Positions 1 to 4,978 of a stretch of 6,673 nt of DNA are shown here, one piece after another. Each line of letters begins with the position of its first letter. The first letter of the stretch is position 1. Below the pieces are notes generated by a model. The model saw only the letters and a program-made list of their open reading frames with translations, searched no databases and was not told where the DNA came from. The position numbers were made by a program, and so were the translations under genes. The DNA lies in NCBI GenBank assembly GCA_037132395.1, contig JBAXPC010000034.1:1-6673 (forward strand), in the 5' to 3' direction. The stretch comes from SICB01 sp037132395. GTDB lineage: Bacteria; Patescibacteriota; Saccharimonadia; CAILAD01; BJGX01.

Positions 1-10
1 CGTGATTTTT

Positions 11-43
11 TAACAAAAAGGCCTGCGTTTTTAGGGCAGCCTT
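11..43 (-). terminator. Intrinsic terminator of the initiator tRNA gene
   Basis: Read on the minus strand, a stem AAGGCTGC (plus-strand 36-43) pairs with GCAGGCCTT (plus-strand 18-26), giving 8 base pairs with one bulged G and a loop of about nine bases. A run of five T follows (plus-strand A at 15-19, partly overlapping the stem), then TTAAAAAA. It begins 14 nt past the tRNA 3' end, as expected for a Rho-independent terminator of a monocistronic tRNA transcript. On the plus strand the hairpin is not followed by a T-run, so it is probably not bidirectional. Confidence 0.7.
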
Positions 44-57
44 GATGATAATTGCTT

Positions 58-134
58 TGGTAGCGGGGGCAGGATTCGAACCTGCGACCTCCAGGTTATG
101 AGCCTGACGAGCTACCGGACTGCTCTACCCCGCG
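58..134 (-). tRNA. Initiator tRNA-fMet (anticodon CAU)
   Basis: A complete 77-nt cloverleaf on the minus strand with encoded 3' CCA (plus-strand 58-60) and anticodon CAT at plus-strand 98-100. All four stems pair: the acceptor (except 1-72), D stem GAGC/GCTC, anticodon stem TCAGG/CCTGG and T stem GCAGG/CCTGC with loop TTCGAAT. Initiator identity is supported by the unpaired 1-72 position, the A11:U24 pair, the two G:C pairs G30:C40 and G31:C39, and strong overall resemblance to E. coli tRNA-fMet. Two details are less usual. The mismatch is C1xU72 rather than the common C1xA72, and the first of the three classical anticodon-stem G:C pairs is A29:U41. The alternative reading as tRNA-Ile2 (CAU), the TilS substrate, is less likely because that tRNA has a paired 1-72. 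Confidence 0.95.
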
Positions 135-147
135 TTAAACAAATATT

Positions 148-176
148 ATTCTAACCTCAATCTGATAAATAGTCAA
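148..176 (-). promoter_or_regulatory. Sigma70-type promoter for the initiator tRNA
   Basis: On the minus strand, TTGACT (plus-strand 171-176) and TAGAAT (plus-strand 148-153) are separated by exactly 17 bp. Each box matches the consensus at five of six positions. Transcription would start near plus-strand 141, leaving a 5' leader of about 7 nt before the mature tRNA at 134. This is the best-formed promoter in the window and suits a strongly expressed tRNA gene. Confidence 0.75.
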
Positions 177-206
177 TATACACTTCATCATATTGCAAAA
201 TTCATC

Positions 207-212
207 TACAAT
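207..212 (+). promoter_or_regulatory. Candidate -10 box giving a leaderless tilS transcript
   Basis: TACAAT (five of six matches to TATAAT) ends 7 nt before the ATG at 220, so the predicted transcription start coincides with the A of the start codon. At the 17-bp spacing the -35 region is only TTCATC (184-189), a weak match. No SD-like sequence precedes the ATG. Together these suggest a leaderless mRNA, which would favour ATG 220 over the upstream TTG 193. The region between this box and the tRNA promoter is short and AT-rich, and I see no clear operator in it. Confidence 0.45.
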
Positions 213-219
213 AGTAAGT

Positions 220-1536
220 ATGCTAAACGAACTACACAAACATCTTTCCGAGACTAGGCTGTTGCCACCTGGAAGCAAGATACTGGTTGCAGTGTCTGGT
301 GGTGTTGATTCGGTAGCACTGCTGAGCTTACTAAGCGCTCTGGCCGACCAATACCGCTGGAAACTTGCCGTGGCTCACTATAACCACGGTATGCGCCCAG
401 ATGCCAGCCACGACGCTATGCTGGTAGGATCGCTGGCCGACCAGTACGGGTATACATTCTTTCTTGGTAAGTACGAATACAGTGACTTTTCTGAGGCTGC
501 CTTGCGCAAAGCCAGATATGATTTTTTAGAACTTATTCGGCGAGATACGGGCTACGATTATGTTGTGACGGCGCATCATAATAATGATTTCCTGGAAACA
601 GCAATATTTAATACCATTAGGGGGGCCGATAGAGAGGGAATGGTAGCCCTCAAGCCACGACGTGGCAATATAGTTAGGCCGCTGTTGGCGTTTTCTAAGC
701 CAGAGCTGATTGTATATGCCAATCTCCAAGGATTAGCCTACCGAGAAGATAGCTCCAACAGCGATGTTGGCTACACCCGCAACTTTGTCCGCAATGTATT
801 GCTGCCTCATGCCAGCATCAAATACAAAAATTTCCACCACAACATGAATCGTAGGCTTGCCAACCTGACCGAGATTAACATCAAGATTAACGCCGGTCTC
901 TCTCGACTTGCCGACCAGATGGTGGACTATGAGGATAAAAACTCAATCCAGCTCGATGGCCAGCAATTTCAGCAACTCCCCGCAGTTGTGCAAAAGAGTC
1001 TACTGGTCTTTCTTGTAAAAAGACTTCAGCCTAGTCATGGCCTATCTAAGATCAATATCGCCAAAGCAGTCAAATTCATAGAAAACTCTTCTTCTGGCAC
1101 CAAAATGCCGCTGCCTGGTGGCTTGCAACTGGTCAACACCTATGATAAGTTTGTAATCACTTCAGAGTCGCAAAACTACTCTGAAAACACTAATGATACG
1201 CTTCATGTTTTGAGTGCCAAGAAACCATTCAAAAATGATTTGTTCAAGGTTGCTATCAATGCCGACTCTAGGGTAGGCATCAAAATACCAAACCAAAAAC
1301 TCTATGTCAGATACAGACAGGCCGGCGACAGAGTTGGACCAGTCGGCATGAAGGGTACTAAGAAGTTGCAGGACATTTTCGTTGATGCAAAAATACCCCG
1401 CCACATCAGAGGCCATTGGCCAGTTGTGGTCACAGCTAGTAATGAGATTGTGTGGGTCCCTAATTTGGTTAAAAATAGAAAATTTTTTGAAAATACAGCC
1501 GATAATTATCAATACTTAACTTGTGAGGTAATCTAG
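220..1536 (+). CDS. tilS: tRNA(Ile)-lysidine synthase TilS
   Basis: TilS uses ATP and lysine to convert C34 of tRNA-Ile(CAU) to lysidine, changing its codon from AUG to AUA and its charging from Met to Ile; it is cytosolic. From ATG 220 the protein has 438 residues, within the usual range for the long form. The PP-loop motif SGGVDS lies at residues 26-31. AHYNHGMR at 52-59, AHHNNDFLET at 118-127, EDSSNSD at 176-182 and the RNFVRN stretch from 187 are the other N-terminal family motifs. The C-terminal TilS domain covers about 350-425 and includes GDRV and KGTKKLQDIF (378-387). An in-frame TTG at 193 would add nine residues, but it lies upstream of the candidate -10 box and is not needed by the family. 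The gene ends with TAG 3 nt before ftsH, so the two are probably co-transcribed. In many bacteria hpt sits between tilS and ftsH; it is absent here. Confidence 0.93.
   Translation: MLNELHKHLSETRLLPPGSKILVAVSGGVDSVALLSLLSALADQYRWKLAVAHYNHGMRPDASHDAMLVGSLADQYGYTFFLGKYEYSDFSEAALRKARYDFLELIRRDTGYDYVVTAHHNNDFLETAIFNTIRGADREGMVALKPRRGNIVRPLLAFSKPELIVYANLQGLAYREDSSNSDVGYTRNFVRNVLLPHASIKYKNFHHNMNRRLANLTEINIKINAGLSRLADQMVDYEDKNSIQLDGQQFQQLPAVVQKSLLVFLVKRLQPSHGLSKINIAKAVKFIENSSSGTKMPLPGGLQLVNTYDKFVITSESQNYSENTNDTLHVLSAKKPFKNDLFKVAINADSRVGIKIPNQKLYVRYRQAGDRVGPVGMKGTKKLQDIFVDAKIPRHIRGHWPVVVTASNEIVWVPNLVKNRKFFENTADNYQYLTCEVI
1525..1529 (+). promoter_or_regulatory. Ribosome binding site of ftsH
   Basis: GAGGT lies inside the last codons of tilS, 10 nt before ATG 1540, and is complementary to the anti-SD of 16S rRNA. 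With only 3 nt between the tilS stop and the ftsH start, translational coupling is likely. It also shows that this genome uses SD sites, unlike the tilS and murJ starts. Confidence 0.6.
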
Positions 1537-1539
1537 AAA

Positions 1540-2727
1540 ATGAAAAAGATCCCTAAAAATGCATGGTACCTAATAATTTCTATAGCGGTATTAATATCGT
1601 TAGTAGCCTTAATGGGCAATAGTTCTAGCCTGGTTAAGCCTACAGTAAATGTGCCTTTTAGCTCAGTCTTAGATGAAGTCAAACAGGACAAAGTGGCCTC
1701 TATAGAGGTTACTGGGGACCAGATTATTGTTAATCTCAAAGACGGCACCAAGCAAAAATCTTACAAAGAAGCATATAAAAGCCTTAGTGATTTTGGTATC
1801 GACTACAACAAAGTCAAGGTTGAGGCCAAAAATCCTGATGATGGAGCCAGTCGCTGGTTTGATATTGCATTAGCGATACTACCAATAATTTTTATTGTTG
1901 GATTTTTCTATATCATCATGCGCCAGGCTCAAGGCAGTAACAACCAAGCTATGAGCTTTGGCAAATCAAAAGCTAGGGTTTTCGGAATGGAGAAAAATAA
2001 AGTTAAGTTTAAGGATGTGGCTGGCGCCCAAGAAGCCAAGGTGGAGCTCCAGGAAATTGTTGAGTTCCTTAAGTATCCAGGTAAATTTGAAGCACTTGGT
2101 GCAAAAATACCAAAAGGGGTTCTGCTGTTTGGTAGCCCCGGTACAGGAAAAACCTTGCTAGCCCGAGCTGTAGCTGGTGAAGCCGATGTGCCTTTCTTTA
2201 GTATTTCTGGCTCAGAATTTGTAGAGATGTTTGTTGGAGTTGGTGCTAGTCGAGTGCGCGACCTTTTTGCTAGGGCCAAGAAAAACTCACCATGCATCAT
2301 ATTTATTGATGAGGTTGACGCCGTTGGACGACAACGTGGTGCTGGACTAGGTGGTGGGCACGATGAACGCGAGCAGACCCTAAACCAAATCTTGGTCGAG
2401 ATGGATGGCTTTGAGCAGGGCACTAATGTAATTGTAATCGCAGCTACTAATCGCCCAGATGTTCTGGACCCAGCATTGCTTCGACCTGGCAGGTTTGACC
2501 GACGCGTAACACTTGACCTCCCAGACATGAAGGCCCGCGAAGAAATACTTGAAGTCCACTCTGTTAAAAAGCCACTTGATAACAGTGTCGATTTTAAAGA
2601 AGTTGCCCGCAAAACTCCGGGCGTATCTGGTGCAGATTTGGCCAACATCGCTAACGAAGCCGCCATTTTTGCAGCCCGCTCTAATCGTAAAAAAATTACT
2701 CAATCTGACTTTCATGAGGCTGTCTAA
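1540..2727 (+). CDS. ftsH: FtsH, membrane anchor and AAA+ ATPase part (ends at an in-frame TAA)
   Basis: FtsH is the membrane-bound, ATP-driven zinc protease of the inner membrane. It forms hexamers that extract and degrade damaged membrane proteins and regulatory proteins. This 395-residue piece contains TM1 (about 10-26), a short extracytoplasmic segment (about 27-107) and TM2 (about 108-127). The AAA+ module follows: Walker A GSPGTGKT (198-205; Ser where Pro is usual), pore loop FVGVG (231-235), Walker B with IIFIDEVD (253-260), sensor-1 Asn304, arginine fingers Arg315 and Arg318 in RPGRFDR, and the lid helices (361-380). It stops at TAA 2725-2727, where homologs continue, usually with Asp or Glu, into the peptidase domain. 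The rest of FtsH follows in the same frame. If translated as drawn, this is a membrane ATPase without a protease. Family identity is certain; whether the stop is real is open. The start ATG has an SD and sits 3 nt after tilS. Confidence 0.93.
   Translation: MKKIPKNAWYLIISIAVLISLVALMGNSSSLVKPTVNVPFSSVLDEVKQDKVASIEVTGDQIIVNLKDGTKQKSYKEAYKSLSDFGIDYNKVKVEAKNPDDGASRWFDIALAILPIIFIVGFFYIIMRQAQGSNNQAMSFGKSKARVFGMEKNKVKFKDVAGAQEAKVELQEIVEFLKYPGKFEALGAKIPKGVLLFGSPGTGKTLLARAVAGEADVPFFSISGSEFVEMFVGVGASRVRDLFARAKKNSPCIIFIDEVDAVGRQRGAGLGGGHDEREQTLNQILVEMDGFEQGTNVIVIAATNRPDVLDPALLRPGRFDRRVTLDLPDMKAREEILEVHSVKKPLDNSVDFKEVARKTPGVSGADLANIANEAAIFAARSNRKKITQSDFHEAV
2725..2727 (+). other. In-frame TAA interrupting ftsH between its ATPase and peptidase domains
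   Basis: The codons around it read EAV, stop, KIALGPERK. Homologs have an uninterrupted EA-hydrophobic-(D/E)-(K/R) run here; as I recall them, E. coli has Asp and B. subtilis Asp at this site. GAA to TAA is one substitution, so a point mutation or a base-call error explains it. The reading frame is unchanged on both sides, so this is not a frameshift. Both upstream and downstream motifs are intact. Confidence 0.95.
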
Positions 2728-2736
2728 AAGATTGCC

Positions 2737-3366
2737 TTGGGGCCAGAGCGCAAGAGCCACATACTCAGCGATAAAGAGAAAAAAATAACTGCTTTCCACG
2801 AGGCCGGCCATGCCCTACTAGGGCACATGCTACCTAATTGTCACCCGGTTCATAAGGTTTCTATTGTTAGCAGAGGAATGGCCGGAGGAGTTACCTGGAG
2901 CCTACCACTGGAGGACAAGCACCTCCACTCATTGGCTGATTTTAAAGATGACATCGCAATGTCACTAGGAGGCAGATCGGCAGAAAAGTTAATTTTTGGT
3001 GACGATAATATTACCACTGGTGCCGAGAGTGATCTTAAGCATGCCAACGGCTTAGCCAGGAGAATGGTTACGGAGTATGGCATGAGTAAGGCTCTCAAGA
3101 ACCGATTCTTCGGTGAGGAGCAGGGTTCAGTATTTTTGGGGCGCTCAATATCGCAAGACAAGCACTATTCTGAAGAAATGGCATCTAAGATCGATGAAGA
3201 AGTCGAGAAGATTATTAATGAGGCTACCAAAAAAGCCGAAGATACCTTGGCCAAAAATAAGTCAAAGCTAAATTTGATTGCCGAAACCTTACTTCAAAAA
3301 GAAACTATCGAGGGTAAAGACTTCGAAAAGCTAATGGAAGCAGCTTTTAAACAATCTAAAAAGTAG
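2737..3366 (+). CDS. ftsH: FtsH, M41 zinc-peptidase part (downstream of the in-frame stop)
   Basis: This is the C-terminal part of FtsH, in the same frame as the upstream piece. Drawn from TTG 2737 it has 209 residues and corresponds to residues 400-608 of an uninterrupted protein. The zinc site HEAGH is at 21-25 (full-length 420-424). The third ligand Asp99 (full-length 498) lies in TTGAESDLKHA, 78 residues after the first His, the same spacing as E. coli H417 to D495. The conserved VHKVSIVSRG, LGGRSAEKLIFG and LARRMVTEYGMS blocks are present, followed by a charged helical tail. If it is translated separately, only ATT 2731 or TTG 2737 would keep the zinc site, because the first ATG (2827) lies after HEAGH. 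GAGG at 2716-2719 is the nearest SD-like sequence: 11 nt before ATT and 17 nt before TTG. Without an anchor or ATPase it would have to assemble with the upstream piece. The start is therefore uncertain; more likely it is one gene with a nonsense codon or a sequence error. Confidence 0.85.
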   Translation: MGPERKSHILSDKEKKITAFHEAGHALLGHMLPNCHPVHKVSIVSRGMAGGVTWSLPLEDKHLHSLADFKDDIAMSLGGRSAEKLIFGDDNITTGAESDLKHANGLARRMVTEYGMSKALKNRFFGEEQGSVFLGRSISQDKHYSEEMASKIDEEVEKIINEATKKAEDTLAKNKSKLNLIAETLLQKETIEGKDFEKLMEAAFKQSKK

Positions 3367-3375
3367 CCTAGGTAG

Positions 3376-3381
3376 TATAAT
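3376..3381 (+). promoter_or_regulatory. Candidate -10 box for murJ-lepA
   Basis: A perfect TATAAT lies in the 25-nt gap between ftsH and murJ, ending 10 nt before the murJ ATG. Transcription starting 7-11 nt downstream would leave a leader of 0 to about 4 nt, too short for an SD. The 17-bp-spaced -35 hexamer (AATCTA, 3353-3358) is poor. The gap contains no terminator hairpin, so readthrough from ftsH is also possible. Confidence 0.45.
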
Positions 3382-3391
3382 AAACTTTTTT

Positions 3392-4978
3392 ATGAAGGAT
3401 TTCTTAAACAAAATCAACAAGACGCGGACCATGGGTATGGCCGCGTTCTTGATTTCTCTTTCATACTTTCTAAGTAGGGTACTAGGACTATTCCGCGACA
3501 GGCTACTAGCCAGTAATTTTGGAGTTAGTCCGCAAACAGATGCCTATACAGCAGCATTCAGGATTCCGGATCTATTATTTACCCTGCTCGTATCGGGCGC
3601 CTTTGCAGTTTCATTTATACCGGTCTTTATTGGTTACCTAGAAAAGAAGCAACAGAAGGAAGCATGGGAGGTAGCCAATTCAATACTCAATATACTCCTC
3701 TTGGCAGTTGGCATTGCCTGTATACTGGCATTCATATTTGCGGGGCCTTTAGTGAGCCTTCTAACCCCTGGCTTCGATACGTACCGCCACGATCTGACCG
3801 TTAATATTACTAGAATTATGCTCGTGACCCCAATATTTTTTGTGATATCTAGCACCTTTGGCGCCATCCAACAGTCATTTAATAGGTTTTTGATCTATGC
3901 CTTTTCAAGCATTTTTTATAATGCCGGTATTATAATTGGTATTTTGTACTTTAGCCGGTTGTTTGATAACAACCCAATCTACGGTGTTGCAGTCGGTGTG
4001 GCATTTGGTACGGCGCTGCAAGCTGCGTTGCAATTTGTGGGTGTCTTTGGGGTCGGTTATAGGTATAAATTTACGATGCAGTTTAGAAACAAAGGCGTTA
4101 TAAAAATCATCAAACTAATGATACCGCGCTCGCTTGATTTGGCTATCGATCAGGTCAATTGGATAGTCCAGACTGCGATTGCCTCCAACCTCTCGGCGGG
4201 AAGTATGTCATCGTATTATTACGCCAACAACCTAAAAAACGTGCCGGTGGTACTGTTCGGTGCCGCCATGAGTACAGCCTTTTTTCCAAACCTAGTTCGT
4301 GCCGCCGGTAGTAAGGATAAATCTAAGCTCCCAGCAGCAATCGTTAGGGATATGAGCCTACTGATGTTCTTGGTTATACCGTCAGCCGTTGTTGCTATTG
4401 TGATGCGTGGCTATATTGTACGAATCTTATTTGGCTTTAGCGATCAGGCCACCGCCGATACACTGGGTTGGCTAGCGGGTTCGATTGTTGCTCAGAGCTT
4501 GTTTTTTATGGTTGCGAGGTTCTTTTATGCCCTCGAAGACACCAAGACGCCGCTTTTTGTTAGTCTTGGAACAATAGCTTTTAATATCGCCATCAGTATA
4601 CCGCTCTCAAAAATGTATGGTGTGTCGGGTCTTGGACTGGCACTATCTATATCAGGATCTGTCGAACTAATAATTTTGTTGGTGCTACTAAGATTAAAAA
4701 TGGGCGATTATGGCGTCAAGTCGATCATTAAATCTGCCACCAGAATTACACTTGCATCGCTGGCGATGGGTTCAGCGATGTATCTTATGGTTCGATTCTG
4801 GTTCCCGCTCTATAAAGACGAAGTCGGGTTTTTACAGCTGGCCCCAGATTTTATGCTAATTAGTGTGGTTGGGCTTACAGTCTATCTGGTTACCGCCAAA
4901 GTCTTGAGAGTTCATGAGGTTTCGACCGTATCTAGAATCGTTAGGCGCAACTTAAGGAAGATCTTTAGACGTGGATAA
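3392..4978 (+). CDS. murJ: Lipid II flippase MurJ (MviN family)
   Basis: MurJ moves lipid II from the cytoplasmic to the outer face of the membrane for peptidoglycan assembly. The 528-residue protein has the normal family length and many hydrophobic segments, consistent with the 14-helix MOP-superfamily fold. Diagnostic regions are the N-terminal SRVLGLFRD (28-36), TDAYTAAFRIPDLL (49-62) and VSGAFAVSFIPVF (67-79), plus ARFFYALEDTKTP (375-387). Arg29, Arg35, Asp36 and Asp50 align by eye with E. coli R18, R24, D25 and D39. In contrast, the segment YANNL (277-281) has Asn280 where E. coli has the essential Arg270 (YADRL), and the E. coli RR pair after NLL is replaced by Phe-Thr. I recall ANNL as common in CPR MurJ. 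ATG 3392 has no SD but follows a TATAAT; internal ATGs at 3431 and 3437 are less likely starts. The 3' end overlaps lepA by 8 nt. Confidence 0.93.
   Translation: MKDFLNKINKTRTMGMAAFLISLSYFLSRVLGLFRDRLLASNFGVSPQTDAYTAAFRIPDLLFTLLVSGAFAVSFIPVFIGYLEKKQQKEAWEVANSILNILLLAVGIACILAFIFAGPLVSLLTPGFDTYRHDLTVNITRIMLVTPIFFVISSTFGAIQQSFNRFLIYAFSSIFYNAGIIIGILYFSRLFDNNPIYGVAVGVAFGTALQAALQFVGVFGVGYRYKFTMQFRNKGVIKIIKLMIPRSLDLAIDQVNWIVQTAIASNLSAGSMSSYYYANNLKNVPVVLFGAAMSTAFFPNLVRAAGSKDKSKLPAAIVRDMSLLMFLVIPSAVVAIVMRGYIVRILFGFSDQATADTLGWLAGSIVAQSLFFMVARFFYALEDTKTPLFVSLGTIAFNIAISIPLSKMYGVSGLGLALSISGSVELIILLVLLRLKMGDYGVKSIIKSATRITLASLAMGSAMYLMVRFWFPLYKDEVGFLQLAPDFMLISVVGLTVYLVTAKVLRVHEVSTVSRIVRRNLRKIFRRG
4954..4960 (+). 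promoter_or_regulatory. Ribosome binding site of lepA
   Basis: AAGGAAG lies inside the murJ 3' end, with its AAGGA core ending 12 nt before GTG 4971. The spacing is somewhat long, but it is the only SD-like sequence near this start. Together with the 8-nt overlap it suggests coupling of lepA translation to murJ. Confidence 0.45.

Noticed and set aside
58..134. tRNA-Ile2(CAU), the TilS substrate, next to tilS
   Set aside because: The unpaired 1-72, A11:U24 and the G:C pairs below the anticodon are initiator features; adjacency to tilS is probably chance.
193..219. TTG at 193 as the tilS start
   Set aside because: It lies upstream of the candidate -10 box, has no SD, and adds nine residues not expected before the PP-loop domain.
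571..600. HHNND instead of HHADD in TilS as a possible broken active site
   Set aside because: The second Asp is kept, and I recall a similar Asn-Asp form in Aquifex TilS, so this looks like normal family variation.
1929..2666. Long open frame on the minus strand opposite ftsH
   Set aside because: It mirrors the codon pattern of the strongly conserved FtsH ATPase domain, its translation resembles no family I know, and it has no promoter or SD of its own.
2700..2745. Programmed frameshift or stop-codon reassignment as the cause of the ftsH interruption
   Set aside because: The frame is identical on both sides, so no frameshift is needed. The interruption is TAA, not the TGA that is reassigned in some CPR lineages, no other in-frame stop occurs within the genes, and TAA also ends murJ.
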